A stretch of 64,000 nt of DNA, from assembly GCA_020852965.1 (NCBI GenBank), contig JADYZV010000063.1, positions 1 to 64,000 of the forward strand, in the 5' to 3' direction. Shown in pieces: positions 7,931 to 18,815 of the stretch. Both the position numbers and the translations under genes were made by a program. The notes under the pieces are model-generated. The model made no database searches. It worked only from the letters and a program-made list of their open reading frames with translations, and was not told where the DNA came from. Positions within the stretch are counted from its first letter, which is position 1; every line of letters begins with the position of its first letter. The DNA comes from Pirellulaceae bacterium (GTDB taxonomy: Bacteria > Planctomycetota > Planctomycetia > Pirellulales > Pirellulaceae).

Positions 7931-9241
7931 ATGTACCTTCGCATGGCCAAACGGCTGCTCTGGGAGACCGACAAACGATTGCTGTGGAAGCTCGCCTACC
8001 AAGCGGGTTGGAAGGGGCTGCGCAGCGTTCAAAAACACAAGCGACGGCTCAAACGAGGGGAGTTCTTTCCTCCGTTTCTCTATATCTCCATTATCAATAG
8101 CTGCAATTTGCGCTGCCAGGGCTGTTGGGTCGATGTGGCTGCCAAGCAGACTAAAATAGATATCGAATCGCTCAATCGCACTGTCAACCAAGCCAAAGCG
8201 ATGGGGAATGCCTTCTTTGGTATCCTCGGCGGTGAACCGTTCATGCATAAGGAGCTACTCGATTTCCTCGAAGGACAGTCCGACGTCTACTTTCAGGTCT
8301 TCACCAATGGACACTTCATTACCGACGAAGTGGCTCAGCGCTTGCGTAAGATGGGGAACGTTACGCCGCTGATTAGCGTCGAGGGCTCAGAGATCGTGAG
8401 CGACGAGCGGCGTGGGCGGCCCGAAGTGCTCAGCCAGACCATGCAGGGCATTCAGAATTGTTTGAACCACAAAGTTCTCACCGGTGTCTGTACCAGCGTT
8501 TGTCGGACCAACATAGATGATCTAGTGACCGATTGTTGGGTCGATAGCTTGATCGATATGGGAGTTATGTATTGCTGGTTCCACGTCTATCGCCCGATGG
8601 GCCCAGAGCCGATGCCCGAGTTGGCACTCGAACCCGATCAACTGCGCCGTGTGCGACAGTTCGTAGTGGACACGCGCGCGACCAAACCGATCATCGTCAT
8701 CGATGCCTATCACGATGGAGCGGGTCGGGCACTATGCCCAGCCGTAACGGGCTTCACGCACCACATCGGCCCGGCAGGGGATATCGAACCGTGTCCCATT
8801 ATTCAGCTCGCGACCGAGAGCATCCACGACGAGCGACCGTTGAAAGAGACTTTCAATGACAGCCAGTTCTTACGTGACTTCCGCGAGTTGACCGCGCAGC
8901 ACACGCGCGGTTGTGTGGTGCTCGAACGCCCCGACCTGCTGCTCGAATTGGCCAAGAAGCACAACGCCCGCGACACCACACAGCGTAAGACGGCTATCGC
9001 CGAATTGGAAGCCACCATTCCACGACGTTCGCAATACGCGCCCGGCACGGAGATTCCCGAGCGGAGCTGGGCCGTGCGATTGGCCAAGTGGATCGCCTTC
9101 AATGATTTTGGAACCTATGGAAAATTCTTCAAGGCAGACGAGTGGATCGATCCTGGCATTCCCAAGACTTACCACATCGATTCCGTGGCGTCGAAGAACG
9201 TCGAAAACCATCAACCACAATTGATACGAAACAATGATTGA
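7931..9241 (+). CDS. Radical SAM protein
   Basis: Radical S-adenosylmethionine enzyme of 436 residues. The [4Fe-4S]-binding motif is CNLRCQGC, with Cys58, Cys62 and Cys65, in the usual position after FLYISIINS. The GGEPF SAM-binding motif follows. A second group of cysteines (AGRALCPAVTG and IEPCPIIQLA) in the second half suggests a SPASM-like auxiliary cluster region as in peptide- or cofactor-modifying members. The last ~100 residues are rich in charged residues and not recognised. The start ATG at 7931 gives MYLRMAKRLLW; the second ATG at 7943 is also possible. No substrate peptide or partner gene is adjacent, so the substrate is unknown. Confidence 0.85.
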   Translation: MYLRMAKRLLWETDKRLLWKLAYQAGWKGLRSVQKHKRRLKRGEFFPPFLYISIINSCNLRCQGCWVDVAAKQTKIDIESLNRTVNQAKAMGNAFFGILGGEPFMHKELLDFLEGQSDVYFQVFTNGHFITDEVAQRLRKMGNVTPLISVEGSEIVSDERRGRPEVLSQTMQGIQNCLNHKVLTGVCTSVCRTNIDDLVTDCWVDSLIDMGVMYCWFHVYRPMGPEPMPELALEPDQLRRVRQFVVDTRATKPIIVIDAYHDGAGRALCPAVTGFTHHIGPAGDIEPCPIIQLATESIHDERPLKETFNDSQFLRDFRELTAQHTRGCVVLERPDLLLELAKKHNARDTTQRKTAIAELEATIPRRSQYAPGTEIPERSWAVRLAKWIAFNDFGTYGKFFKADEWIDPGIPKTYHIDSVASKNVENHQPQLIRNND

Positions 9242-9255
9242 ATGATAGAAATAGT

Positions 9256-9577
9256 GTAACCGTTCACGAGTTAGTTCGTTTGTTGACCACGAAAAACACG
9301 AAGAACACGAAAGCTGACTCTGTACTCTATTGATGGTTTAGTGCCTGTCACGATTTCTTTCTCGACATCTATTATTGGACGATTCGTTCCTATTGCTCTT
9401 TGTACACCTCGAACATCGCTCCCATCATTTTGCAACTTTCATCTTTGAACCGTATTTCAGCATTTCTCATCGCTCCGTTGCTGGACCACCAGGAACATCA
9501 GCAGCGATTCTTTTCGTGTCCTTCGTGTGTTTCGTGGTTAATACACCTCCTATTCCTCCAAGTTCGTGAGCGTTTAC
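9256..9577 (+). mobile_element. MITE-like element family 1, copy A
   Basis: A 322-bp element starting GTAACCGTTCACGAGTTAG 15 bp after the radical SAM stop and ending in the imperfect reverse complement ...AGTTCGTGAGCGTTTAC. A second inverted pair lies inside: GACCACGAAAAACACGAAG near the left end and CTTCGTGTGTTTCGTGGTT near the right. Copy B (39609-39945) is similar over its whole length and copy C (2033-2240) is a deleted inverted form. It encodes no protein, so it is non-autonomous. The rest of the gap to 9632 shows nothing else. Confidence 0.7.
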
Positions 9578-9632
9578 GAACCAGAGTACTGGAGCGAGGG
9601 GAACCGGGGTTCATTTTGGTGGGTCCCTTCGG

Positions 9633-12600
9633 ATGAATCGTAAACTTGGTGCAACTCTACCGGCCATTATCGAACAGGTGATGCGGCGCGATCGCTTCGT
9701 GCTACAAAAGTCGTGGCACCGGCTGCAATCGGGAAAATCAAATAGTGCCGAAGCGCTGGCTCAGTGGCAAGCCCGGGCTGAAGCGTCAGCGGCTCAGCGG
9801 ACTACCCGCGCGGCCAGCATCCCCGAGCTCAAATTTGACCCCGAATTGCCGATCACGGCCCATCGTGCGGAGATAGTGCAACTGATTCAAACGCGGCAAA
9901 CCATTGTCGTGTGTGGCGAAACCGGTTCGGGCAAGAGCACGCAACTGCCCAAACTCTGTTTGGAAGCCGGTTTGGGCGTGGGAGCGATGATTGGACACAC
10001 GCAGCCGCGCCGCTTGGCGGCTCGCGCGGTATCGAGTCGCCTGGCCGAAGAACTATCGACCTCGGTGGGTCAGCGAGTTGGATTCAAAATCCGCTTCACC
10101 GACGCAACGAAACCAGAAACACTGGTGAAGCTCATGACCGATGGTGTGCTGTTGGCTGAAACCCAGAGCGATCGCTTTCTCGATCAATACGACGCGCTGA
10201 TCATCGACGAAGCGCACGAGCGCTCGTTGAATATCGATTTCCTGCTCGGCTACCTACGGCAGCTATCGGGCCGACGTCCCGATCTAAAACTGATCATTAC
10301 ATCGGCTACCATTGACCCGCAGCGATTCGCAGAGCATTTCGCTGATGAGCATGGACCAGCACCGATCGTCGAAGTCTCAGGACGTACCTATCCGGTTGAA
10401 ATGCGTTATCGCGAGTCGGCCAGTGTCGAAGAATCGAATGTCACCGACGAACTATTAGCGTCCATAGCGGAAGCCAGCGATGAACTGACGCTCGAAGGGC
10501 CAGGCGATATTCTCGTATTTCTACCAACCGAGCGCGATATTCGCGAAGCTCACAAGCACCTGCGCGGCCACTTCACACGGACAGGAATGCAGCACATCGA
10601 GATTTTGCCGCTCTACGCACGACTCGGTCAAGCCGAGCAGAACAGAATCTTCGCCTCGCACGCTCAGCGGAGAATTGTGCTGGCGACCAATGTGGCGGAG
10701 TCCTCTTTGACCGTACCAGGTATTCGTTACGTCATCGATACGGGGCTGGTGCGAATTTCACGGTATGCACCGCGCAGCAAAGTTCAGCGGTTGCCGATCG
10801 AAGGTGTTTCGCAAGCGTCGGCCAATCAGCGAGCCGGTCGCTGCGGTCGCTTGGGGCCCGGCATTTGCATTCGGCTATTTTCTCAAGACGACTTTGCCAC
10901 GCGCAGCCTATATACCACACCCGAGATTCGTCGCAGTGATTTAGCCAGCGTGCTACTACAGAGCAAAACATTGCGGCTTGGCGCATTGGAAGAGTTCCCG
11001 TTGCTCGATCCACCCAGTGCCGAATCGCTGCGCGATGCCGAACGGACCTTGCGCGAGTTGGGAGCGATCGACGGGCAGGGTAACCTAACGCACATCGGTC
11101 GACAACTGGGCCGACTCCCCTGTGAACCGCGCGTGGGACGGATGTTGTTGGAGGCGCATGAGCGGAATTGCTTGGCAGAAGTGGTGGTGATCGCTGCCGG
11201 CTTAGAAACGCAAGATGTTCGCCAACGCCCCGCCGGTCTGCGTCCCCAGGCAGACGAAGCGCATGCTCAGTTCGCCGATCCGCACAGCGATTTCCTCAGC
11301 TATTTGAGACTGTGGGATTTCTACGAACACTTGAAGGGCGACTTGGGGCGATCGCGGATGCAGAAGGCGCTCACTCAAAAGTTCTTGTCCCCCCAAGGCT
11401 TTCGCGAATGGTCCGAAGTGGTACGACAACTCAAAGATCTGCTAGCTGCTGCCGGATTTAAGTGTGGTGCTCGTCAATACCATCTGCCCGCCATCGATCG
11501 CGAGCAACTCGACGCGCCCAACCAGCGTCGACATCAAAAGGGGTCCAAGGCCGAAAACTTACTCAACGAGCAAGCCATGGAAAAGCTGGCGCGGCCTGAG
11601 GGCTATGCGGCCATCCATCAATCGTTGCTAACCGGTTTACTAAGCGGTGTGGCTCAGCGCGGTGACACCTACGAATACAAGGCTAGCGGCGGTTTGTCGA
11701 TCGCACTCTGGCCCGGTTCCGGTTTGTTTCGTCGCAAGCCGAAGTGGATCGTCGCAGCCGAAATCGTCGAAACAACTCGGAGATACGGTCGTACCGTAGC
11801 CGAAGTCGACGTGGAATGGATTGAGCAAGCCGCCGGAGATCTGCTGAAACACACTTACAGTGATCCTCATTGGAGCAGCAAGACCGGGGCGGCTTTGGTC
11901 TACAAACGCAGCACGCTGTATGGACTAATCATTGTAAGCGGTCAGCGAGTACAATTGGCTCCCATCGATCCCGACACCGCCCGCGACATGTTGATCGAGC
12001 ACGGTTTGGTGGAAGGAGAATGGAGCTGTCGCGAAGCATTTTACAAACACAACCAGGAGATGTTGGCGGATATGCACGAATTGGTACAGCGCACGCGTTC
12101 GCGCGATTATATCCTCGACCGCTATCACTTGGCCGCTTTTTACAATAGTCGCATACCAACCGACGTTTATGATCTGGGCACGTTGCGGGCTTGGCTTCGC
12201 AAGCATCAGGGGCAGCCGGCCGAGCGCGCCTTGTGGATGCAACCAGAAGATTTGCTCGAACCCCAAGAGCAAACAGTGGTTGTTGAAGAGGCGTTCCCCA
12301 ATACGTTTCACGTAGGGCCGACGGAATTGCCGCTGGCCTATCATTTCGAGCCGGGACATGCCAGCGATGGCGTTACCATCACCGTCCCACAAGCCGCACT
12401 GCGACAGGTGAGCGAAGAGGCGCTGGGTTGGCTGGTGCCAGGTTTGTTGGAAGAGAAGATCTTGCACTTGATTCGCTCTTTGCCGAAGTCGCTGCGCACC
12501 AGTTTCGTTCCTGCACCCGACGTGGCTAAACGCTTGGCAGGCGAACTCGCGCAAGTCGCTCGTGACCGGCCCTTCACGGCTGCCTTGTGTGAGGCGATGA

Positions 12601-13691
12601 GCGCTCATGCGGGTGAACGCATTGGGCCGTCTCATTTCGCCTTGGACAAACTCCCCGAGCATTTGCGATTTCAAGTGAACGTGGTCGACGATTGGGGCAA
12701 CGTGCTTGATAGCGGTCGCGACTTGGCCAAATTGCAAGCCGAACTCGCCCCTCCAGCCGCAGCCCTCGGGCGTGCGAATACAAGCTCACCAACTGGCAAC
12801 GATGCCAATGACTGGACCAATCGTCCGGTAACCGCTGCCGATTTTGACGAACTCCCGGAGCAAGTTGCCGTGCGTCGCGGAGGATTGTTGGTGGCAGCCT
12901 TCCCTGCCCTCGTGCCAGTCGGCGACAAAGTGGAAATGCGCTTGGCCGACACCGGGCCCGAGGCGGAACGCTTGACTCGACTAGGACTCACTCGATTGTT
13001 TGCCACCAAGCATCATCGCTCGTTGCGCAGCCAAGTTAGCCACCTGCCCGAGTTTACGCAGAGCTGCGTCAAGCTCGGGCATGTGCTCGCCAGCAATGAA
13101 TTGACCAATCAACTCCAAGAGCTGCTGGTCCGCATCGCGCTGGTCGAAGGACAGCCACCGATTCGCAACGCGCAGGAATTCGAGGCGAGAAACTCGCGTG
13201 CCGCTGGACAGATCTCGATCGCTACCCAAGAGGTTGCCGCCTGGCTTCCCAAGTTCGCCGAGCAAGTGCACCAAGTGCGGCTGCTGTTGGAGAAGACGCC
13301 CGAGCCCTGGCGCGAGGTGTTTGATGATATCCGCCGTCAGACTCAAACGCTGCTCGCTCCGAGCTTCCTGAGCGAAACTCCTTGGCCCTGGCTGTCCGAA
13401 TATCCGCGGTACTTTCAAGCCATGCGCAGTCGCATCGACAAATTGAAGAGTGGCGGTGTGCCGAAGGACAGAAAACTCTCCGAACCAATCGCGGCCGCTT
13501 GGGGCAGCTATCAACAGATGGCGGCTGGTGAATTGTCCCATCAGCCTGTACTGCAAGCGAAGCTCGATGAATTGCGATGGATGATTGAGGAGTTGCGCGT
13601 GTCGATCTTCGCTCAGCAGCTCGGTACGAAGGTGAGTGTGTCACCGAAGCGAGTGGCGGTGTTGGTCGACGAGTTGGAGTCGGCAAGATAA
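9633..13691 (+). CDS. hrpA: ATP-dependent RNA helicase HrpA
   Basis: DEAH-box RNA helicase of 1352 residues, close to the ~1300 of E. coli HrpA. Walker [10 protein letters not shown] is at residues about 95-103, the DEAH box in [10 protein letters not shown] near residue 190, motif III SATI near 225, and motif [10 protein letters not shown] near 395. The helicase-associated and OB-fold domains follow, and the long C-terminal half matches the DUF3418 extension that separates HrpA from shorter DEAH helicases. In E. coli HrpA acts on mRNA and on stalled ribosomes. The start ATG at 9633 is accepted because the N-terminal ~60 residues resemble the family. It is flanked by a MITE-like repeat upstream. 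Confidence 0.93.
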   Translation: MNRKLGATLPAIIEQVMRRDRFVLQKSWHRLQSGKSNSAEALAQWQARAEASAAQRTTRAASIPELKFDPELPITAHRAEIVQLIQTRQTIVVCGETGSGKSTQLPKLCLEAGLGVGAMIGHTQPRRLAARAVSSRLAEELSTSVGQRVGFKIRFTDATKPETLVKLMTDGVLLAETQSDRFLDQYDALIIDEAHERSLNIDFLLGYLRQLSGRRPDLKLIITSATIDPQRFAEHFADEHGPAPIVEVSGRTYPVEMRYRESASVEESNVTDELLASIAEASDELTLEGPGDILVFLPTERDIREAHKHLRGHFTRTGMQHIEILPLYARLGQAEQNRIFASHAQRRIVLATNVAESSLTVPGIRYVIDTGLVRISRYAPRSKVQRLPIEGVSQASANQRAGRCGRLGPGICIRLFSQDDFATRSLYTTPEIRRSDLASVLLQSKTLRLGALEEFPLLDPPSAESLRDAERTLRELGAIDGQGNLTHIGRQLGRLPCEPRVGRMLLEAHERNCLAEVVVIAAGLETQDVRQRPAGLRPQADEAHAQFADPHSDFLSYLRLWDFYEHLKGDLGRSRMQKALTQKFLSPQGFREWSEVVRQLKDLLAAAGFKCGARQYHLPAIDREQLDAPNQRRHQKGSKAENLLNEQAMEKLARPEGYAAIHQSLLTGLLSGVAQRGDTYEYKASGGLSIALWPGSGLFRRKPKWIVAAEIVETTRRYGRTVAEVDVEWIEQAAGDLLKHTYSDPHWSSKTGAALVYKRSTLYGLIIVSGQRVQLAPIDPDTARDMLIEHGLVEGEWSCREAFYKHNQEMLADMHELVQRTRSRDYILDRYHLAAFYNSRIPTDVYDLGTLRAWLRKHQGQPAERALWMQPEDLLEPQEQTVVVEEAFPNTFHVGPTELPLAYHFEPGHASDGVTITVPQAALRQVSEEALGWLVPGLLEEKILHLIRSLPKSLRTSFVPAPDVAKRLAGELAQVARDRPFTAALCEAMSAHAGERIGPSHFALDKLPEHLRFQVNVVDDWGNVLDSGRDLAKLQAELAPPAAALGRANTSSPTGNDANDWTNRPVTAADFDELPEQVAVRRGGLLVAAFPALVPVGDKVEMRLADTGPEAERLTRLGLTRLFATKHHRSLRSQVSHLPEFTQSCVKLGHVLASNELTNQLQELLVRIALVEGQPPIRNAQEFEARNSRAAGQISIATQEVAAWLPKFAEQVHQVRLLLEKTPEPWREVFDDIRRQTQTLLAPSFLSETPWPWLSEYPRYFQAMRSRIDKLKSGGVPKDRKLSEPIAAAWGSYQQMAAGELSHQPVLQAKLDELRWMIEELRVSIFAQQLGTKVSVSPKRVAVLVDELESAR

Positions 13692-13787
13692 CTTCGAAAA
13701 GGCCGCGTGATCGCCCGCCGAAGACTGATATCTCTGGATACAATTGGCTACTGCATACAGGCTACGACACAAGGAGTGTACCTACTA

Positions 13788-14417
13788 CTATGACAGCTTG
13801 AAAACATCGTCAACTGCAATAGTGAAATCAGCGAACATGGCGCTATGAGCCGTGTCACCCGCGTTGCATTCGCAATGAACGCGATAGTCGTTACCTTCGA
13901 GACTTAGTACCGTGATGCGGGTGAACTCAGGATCGACAATCCAATACTCCGTAATACCGGCCCGAGCGTAGTCGAGTCGTTTATCGACGTAGTCGCGTTT
14001 GCGTGCTTCGGACCCTTCGCTGACGATCTCCATGACCAAATCCAATTGATCGGGGTAATCGACAATATCGGAGGGAATATTTTCAGGGCGAACGTATAGG
14101 ATGTCAGGCTCGCGAATTGTGCCCGGGAACAAAGGGCTGGGCAGTGGTGCAAAGAGAACTTCGCCACCGAGTTGCCGTTCAGTGATATAAGCTTGTAGGG
14201 CAAGCGAAATTTGTTTGACGATACATTGATGTCTCCATGTCGGCATAGGTAAGATCTCCAATCTTCCATTTACCAGTTCTGCCATTTTATTGGTATGAAT
14301 GCGCAGAAAATCTGACTCGCGCCATTGTCCTTGTGGAGGAAAGAACTGGGTGACTTCCCATGCGGGTTCGCCAAGCTGGGACGGAATTCTGGGATGCATA
14401 TTTGGATCGACAATCAC
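13788..14417 (-). CDS. Uma2 family (DUF820) putative endonuclease, 1st in window
   Basis: PD-(D/E)XK-fold protein of 209 residues. Family features are REPDILYV (conserved Asp near residue 102), the strand LDLVMEIVSEGSE with its Glu, and the following KRLDYARAGITEYWIVDPE, the most conserved block of Uma2 proteins. These proteins occur in many copies in cyanobacteria and planctomycetes, and their biological role is still unclear. The start at 14417 (MIVDPNMHPRIP) is taken as given; Met7 at 14399 is an alternative. It is divergent from the DUF1499 gene with about 70 bp between the likely starts. Two more family members are at 43676 and 59680. Confidence 0.85.
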   Translation of the reverse strand: MIVDPNMHPRIPSQLGEPAWEVTQFFPPQGQWRESDFLRIHTNKMAELVNGRLEILPMPTWRHQCIVKQISLALQAYITERQLGGEVLFAPLPSPLFPGTIREPDILYVRPENIPSDIVDYPDQLDLVMEIVSEGSEARKRDYVDKRLDYARAGITEYWIVDPEFTRITVLSLEGNDYRVHCECNAGDTAHSAMFADFTIAVDDVFKLS

Positions 14418-14486
14418 GTGAAGCTACCTTAGATGATAGAATTCAACCAATTCAATTGTACACCAAATAGTGCCAAAAAAGCATTC

Positions 14487-14867
14487 ATGAACGCTCAAAG
14501 CTCATCGCCTCTGCCGGACTGTCCAGACAAACCCAATTGTGTCTGTACTCAGGCAACACGGCCAGAGCAAGCGATGGCACCCCTCTGCTTCAGCGGCTCG
14601 GCTGCCGAAGCCATCGAGCAGGTTGTTCGGCAAATGGAAAAGCTTCCGCGGGTAGGCATCATCGAGCGGCGCGAGAACTATCTGCACGCTGTGGTCAGCA
14701 GTCTCGTCTTTCGCTTCAAGGACGACGTGGAGTTCTATGCGGACGAACAGAGTGGGCTGCTACATTTTCGCTCCGCCTCGCGGCTGGGTTATTCCGATAT
14801 GGGGGCCAATCGCAGGCGGATGGAACGGCTAAGTGAATTGTTGATTTTGAAGTTAAAGAACGGTTGA
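14487..14867 (+). CDS. DUF1499 family protein
   Basis: Small protein of 126 residues from ATG 14487. The frame is open from 14433, but the extra 18 residues do not resemble the family. DUF1499 marks are CPDKPNCVCT near the N-terminus and the C-terminal block FRSASRLGYSDMGANRRRME. The family has no established function; members are often near membrane or stress genes. No signal peptide is seen. It is followed after 30 bp by the MITE-like element of family 2. Confidence 0.85.
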   Translation: MNAQSSSPLPDCPDKPNCVCTQATRPEQAMAPLCFSGSAAEAIEQVVRQMEKLPRVGIIERRENYLHAVVSSLVFRFKDDVEFYADEQSGLLHFRSASRLGYSDMGANRRRMERLSELLILKLKNG

Positions 14868-14896
14868 GGTTCGCAGCTTCAATTCTCACGCTCTTG

Positions 14897-15110
14897 TAGG
14901 CTCGTAACGAGTAATGCGAGTTACGGCAGACCGGCGCAGGTGATTGTACGCCTCGTTTCAGCGTTCCAATGAGCGTGGTGCAGAGCGATGCCTAGCGGTT
15001 GTTGTCCAACGAACACCGTCGTGGCCAGACCACGTTGAATCGGGCGTTTTCGCGAGGTGAGACCACACTTGCTGCCCATGCCGTAACTCGCATTACTCGT
15101 TACGAGCCTA
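14897..15110. mobile_element. MITE-like element family 2, copy 1 (perfect 32-bp terminal inverted repeats)
   Basis: A 214-bp element bounded by perfect 32-bp inverted repeats at 14897-14928 (TAGGCTCGTAACGAGTAATG...) and 15079-15110 (...CATTACTCGTTACGAGCCTA). The left arm itself contains a smaller near-palindrome CTCGTAACGAG. Copy 2 is at 46784-46995 and also shares the immediate flanks (CTTG before, CTCCAGGACC after), so the mobile unit may be slightly longer. There is no coding capacity. The right end lies only 34 bp upstream of the mfd start chosen here. Confidence 0.75.
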
Positions 15111-15143
15111 CTCCAGGACCCGGATGGGTTTGGACAGGAGCTT

Positions 15144-18100
15144 GTGAGGGCTGGACGACTCGATAAAATATGCTGGGATGCGATCGATTTTCATCGGATG
15201 GAATGGTACGGCATGACGAAGCGTCGCGCTGTTCTGAGTGTTAAACGCGAAGCGGCGCCTGCGCCCCTGACACTGGCTGACGCCGTTAGCCAAGTGGCCG
15301 AGACCGCTGCGCTGCAAGCGGCCGCAGCCGGAGTGCGTCGCGATGGCCGAGTCACTCTCGAAGGTCTGTGGCTCGGGGCACTTCCGCCGACTTTGGCCGC
15401 CTGGCTCAAATACGATCAGCGGCCACTGTTGATCATTCTTCCCCAGGTGGCCGAAGCCGAAGCAGTGGCTGCCGAGTTGAGCGAATTGATCGCACAGCCC
15501 GTAGATGTCTTTCCACCGGGGAGCGAAGAGACCGAGCTCGAATCGCTGGCTCATCAAGAGACTGCCCAGCGCCTGCACGTACTCAGTCGACTGTACAAGT
15601 TCAATACTGAGGGGAAGCATGGGGATCGCGACCGCCAGGGGATCCCGATTCTGACCACAACGTTGCCTGCTCTGCTACACAGCGTCCCTAGCCCCGATTC
15701 GCTCGAAGGCGACAAGCAGGTCTTGGTCTCTGGTAAGCGCGTCGACCTGATCGCGCTGCGGAAGTGGCTATTGCAGTCCGGTTATCACACGACAAGTTCG
15801 GTGCAGTTGCCTGGCGAGTTCGCGGTGCGCGGTGGGATACTCGACATCTATCCACCCGATGAGCCGCTGCCGATTCGCGTCGAGTTGTTTGATGATGAGA
15901 TTGAATCGCTACGATCATTTGACGTGGTTTCGCAGCGCAGTATTGAACAGCGTGATCGACTGCAATTATTGGCGGTACAAGGTTCCGTAGCTCAGGATGG
16001 CTCACTGCTGGACTACATCCCTGACGACACCCTGGTCGTGGTTTTCGAGCGGGCGTCGATCATGGCGGCGGGGCAGATGTTTCTACAGCGAGTTCCCTTT
16101 CCGGAACGTTTCGCCTCCCCCGAGACGCTGTGGCAACGCCTGTTGAAGCACCACACCGCGCTCGTCTCGCAACTGGCCGACGAGGGATATCTGGGCGAGC
16201 TGCAGCGACTGCCATTGGGGAATGTTGAACGCATTGGTGGCGATTTGGAGAAACTGGCTCAAGACATCGATCAGCAAGTCGGCGTGCGGCAGGCGATCGT
16301 AGTGGCCATGAATGACGGGGAGCGCGATCGATTGCAAGAGCTGCTGGCCTCGGCAACCGCTACCCAAGAGCAACGCCTGACCGTAGTCGTTAGTCAATTG
16401 CTCAATGGTTTTGAAATACTCCCCGCTGGCATGTTTGTCTTGACCGCTGGACAGTTGTTGCGCCGTTCGCACGTGCGGCGCGTGACGAAGCGTTCCAAGA
16501 GCAAGCCGATCGACAGCTTCCTCGATCTCAAACCGGGAGATTTGGTAGTCCACCTGTCGCATGGAATTGGCGTCTATCGCGGAACCGAACTACTCGAGAA
16601 GCATGGGCAAAAGTTTGAGCATTTGGTGATCGAATTCGATGGCGGGACAAAACTTTATGTTCCCAGTTCGAAGATTGAATTGATCCAGCGCTATGTGGGT
16701 GGCACCAAGAGCCGACCGAAGCTGGCCAAGATCGGGGGGCTGTCGTGGGCCAAGCAGAAGAAGGCTGCCGAAAGCGCCGTGCAAGACATGGCGGTCGAGC
16801 TACTCGAACTGCAGGCTCGGCGGCGCAGCCAACCTGGGATTGCCTTTGCTGCCGACAGTATATGGCAAAGTCAATTTGATGCGTCGTTCTCGTACGTCGA
16901 AACTCCAGATCAATTGACGGCGATCGAAGCCGTCAAACAGGACATGACGATTACGCGACCTATGGATCGGCTGATTTGCGGCGATGTGGGTTTTGGCAAA
17001 ACGGAAGTTGCCATGCGGGCCGCGTTCAAAGCCATCGATAGCGGCTATCAAGTAGCTGTACTGGTTCCCACCACGGTTCTGGCCGAACAGCACTACAAGA
17101 CCTTTCGGGAGCGGATGGCTGAATTCCCGTTCGACATCGAAAAGCTCAGTCGGTTTGCTACTCCAGCTCAGCAACGCGAGACGGTGAAAGGTATCGGCAG
17201 CGGTCGCGTCGACATCGTGATCGGTACGCATCGCATCGCTTCGAAGGATCTCAAGTTTTATAACTTGGGGCTGTTGATCATCGACGAAGAGCAGCGGTTT
17301 GGCGTTGAGATGAAAGAACGTCTAAAACATATCCGCACCAACGTCGACGTGATGACCCTGTCGGCTACTCCCATCCCACGGACGCTGCACATGTCACTCG
17401 TCGGCGTGCGCGATATCTCCAATTTGGAAACGCCTCCCGAAGATCGGCTGAGTGTTGAAACGCGAACGATTCGCTTCGATGAGAATTTAATACGCAACGC
17501 GATCTTGCGCGAGCTGAATCGCGGCGGACAGATCTACTTTGTTCACAATCGAGTTAACGACATCGAAGAGGTAGCCGCCAAACTCCAGCGAATTGTTCCC
17601 GAAGCGAGCTTGGTGATCGGCCACGGACAAATGCACGAAGGGAAGCTCGAACAAGTCATGATCGACTTCATCGATCACAAGTACGACATCCTGCTGGCCA
17701 CCACAATCATCGAAAGTGGACTCGACATCCCCAACGCCAATACGATCTTTATCGACGATGCCAACCGCTACGGCTTAGCGGAGCTGCATCAATTGCGCGG
17801 TCGCGTAGGGCGTTACAAGCACCAGGCCTATTGTTATCTGTTGGTCGATCGACACAGGCACCTTTCGCCCGACGCATCGCGGCGTCTGCATGCGATCGAG
17901 GAGTATAGTCAGATTGGAGCCGGTTTTGGCATCGCCATGCGCGACTTGGAAATTCGCGGTGCTGGAAATCTGCTCGGTACACAGCAGAGCGGGCATATCG
18001 CAGCGATCGGCTACGAGCTGTATTGCCAGTTGTTGGGTAACGCAGTGCGCGAGCTGACTCATCAGCCTCCCAAGCTGACGGTGGATGTCGAGATAGACAT

Positions 18101-18500
18101 TCCGGTGAAGGCCTTCCTCCCCACCGAATACGTACCCGAATTGCGACATCGGATCGATATCTATCGGCGTCTCAGTCGCATCGCCGATGTGCGCGAGCTG
18201 GACGACGTGCGCGACGAGCTGGAAGATCGATTTGGCCGCATTCCAGCTCCGGTGACGATGTTGATGCGAGTAGCCGAGTTGAAGATTGACGCTTCGATAT
18301 GGTTTGTGCGCGCGCTGCAAGTGCAAGAGAATTTCCTGGTGATGACCTACAGCAATCGGCAGCGCATCGAGCACTTGGCCAAGCTGCATGATCGCCGCTT
18401 GCGAATTGTAGACAATCAGAAAGCCTACTGGGTCACACAGCCTGAGAACGGAAAAATCGACTGGTTGAAAGAAGCCCGTCTGGCCTTTCGATCCGCCTAA
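15144..18500 (+). CDS. mfd: Transcription-repair coupling factor Mfd
   Basis: Large SF2 translocase that removes stalled RNA polymerase and recruits the UvrABC repair system. At 1118 residues it is near the usual ~1150. Domain order: an N-terminal UvrB-like module (PPGSEETELESL, VRGGILDIYPPDEPLPIRVE), a CarD/RID-type RNA polymerase interaction domain (LKPGDLVVHLSHGIGVYRG, about 455-475), the helicase with Walker A GDVGFGKT near 610 and the DEEQ box in IIDEEQRFG near 711, motif VI LRGRVGR, and the C-terminal TRCF domain. The GTG at 15144 has an AGGAG five bases upstream; ATG at 15198 or 15213 (MTKRRAVLSV) are alternatives that lose few residues. Confidence 0.95.
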   Translation: MRAGRLDKICWDAIDFHRMEWYGMTKRRAVLSVKREAAPAPLTLADAVSQVAETAALQAAAAGVRRDGRVTLEGLWLGALPPTLAAWLKYDQRPLLIILPQVAEAEAVAAELSELIAQPVDVFPPGSEETELESLAHQETAQRLHVLSRLYKFNTEGKHGDRDRQGIPILTTTLPALLHSVPSPDSLEGDKQVLVSGKRVDLIALRKWLLQSGYHTTSSVQLPGEFAVRGGILDIYPPDEPLPIRVELFDDEIESLRSFDVVSQRSIEQRDRLQLLAVQGSVAQDGSLLDYIPDDTLVVVFERASIMAAGQMFLQRVPFPERFASPETLWQRLLKHHTALVSQLADEGYLGELQRLPLGNVERIGGDLEKLAQDIDQQVGVRQAIVVAMNDGERDRLQELLASATATQEQRLTVVVSQLLNGFEILPAGMFVLTAGQLLRRSHVRRVTKRSKSKPIDSFLDLKPGDLVVHLSHGIGVYRGTELLEKHGQKFEHLVIEFDGGTKLYVPSSKIELIQRYVGGTKSRPKLAKIGGLSWAKQKKAAESAVQDMAVELLELQARRRSQPGIAFAADSIWQSQFDASFSYVETPDQLTAIEAVKQDMTITRPMDRLICGDVGFGKTEVAMRAAFKAIDSGYQVAVLVPTTVLAEQHYKTFRERMAEFPFDIEKLSRFATPAQQRETVKGIGSGRVDIVIGTHRIASKDLKFYNLGLLIIDEEQRFGVEMKERLKHIRTNVDVMTLSATPIPRTLHMSLVGVRDISNLETPPEDRLSVETRTIRFDENLIRNAILRELNRGGQIYFVHNRVNDIEEVAAKLQRIVPEASLVIGHGQMHEGKLEQVMIDFIDHKYDILLATTIIESGLDIPNANTIFIDDANRYGLAELHQLRGRVGRYKHQAYCYLLVDRHRHLSPDASRRLHAIEEYSQIGAGFGIAMRDLEIRGAGNLLGTQQSGHIAAIGYELYCQLLGNAVRELTHQPPKLTVDVEIDIPVKAFLPTEYVPELRHRIDIYRRLSRIADVRELDDVRDELEDRFGRIPAPVTMLMRVAELKIDASIWFVRALQVQENFLVMTYSNRQRIEHLAKLHDRRLRIVDNQKAYWVTQPENGKIDWLKEARLAFRSA

Positions 18501-18509
18501 TTTTGGAGT

Positions 18510-18527
18510 GCGGGGATTTATCCCCGC
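18510..18527. terminator. Hairpin after mfd, part of a dispersed repeat
   Basis: GCGGGGATTTATCCCCGC is a perfect palindrome (8-bp stem, 2-base loop) 10 bp after the mfd stop. It lies within a reverse-oriented copy (18504-18532) of the repeat found as tandem units at 26896-26986. It can serve as a transcript end signal, although no long T-run follows. Confidence 0.5.
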
Positions 18528-18638
18528 TTTGGTCTTTGGACGGGCCGAAAGCATGCGGAACGCAAACGAGCAAGAAGCGTCGGAACCCACCTTGTCGCGA
18601 TCGTCGAGTTTCACCGTACTGCCGGCGATGGGGGAAAC

Positions 18639-18712
18639 CAAAGCGGTGATGAATCCCCGCAGTCCAAAGAAAGGGGAAGGCCAAAGCGGTGATGAATCTC
18701 CGCAGTCCAAAG
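18639..18712 (+). repeat. Two units of the AAAGCGGTGATGAATC...CCGCAGTCCAAAG repeat
   Basis: AAAGCGGTGATGAATCCCCG at about 18639 and AAAGCGGTGATGAATCTCCG at about 18682 are each followed by CAGTCCAAAGAAA. They are relatives of the units at 18504 and 26896-26986. The rest of the gap 18501-18815 shows no gene and presumably holds the speA promoter. Confidence 0.7.
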
Positions 18713-18815
18713 AAAAGTCGGGCTCACAACGACGTTTTGGCTCGTCGGATTCGGTTCATAGGTTAAAATCTGGCATTCGCAATCCGCCCAGACAGCATGA
18801 TGGACCCAATCGTAA

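Noticed and set aside
11925..12737. 270-codon open frame antisense to hrpA
   Set aside because: It lies wholly inside a well-supported helicase gene, has no recognisable domain, and its composition follows the codon bias of the opposite strand.
17775..18710. 311-codon open frame antisense to the end of mfd
   Set aside because: Shadow of the mfd TRCF region; no motif, and it runs through the dispersed repeats after mfd.
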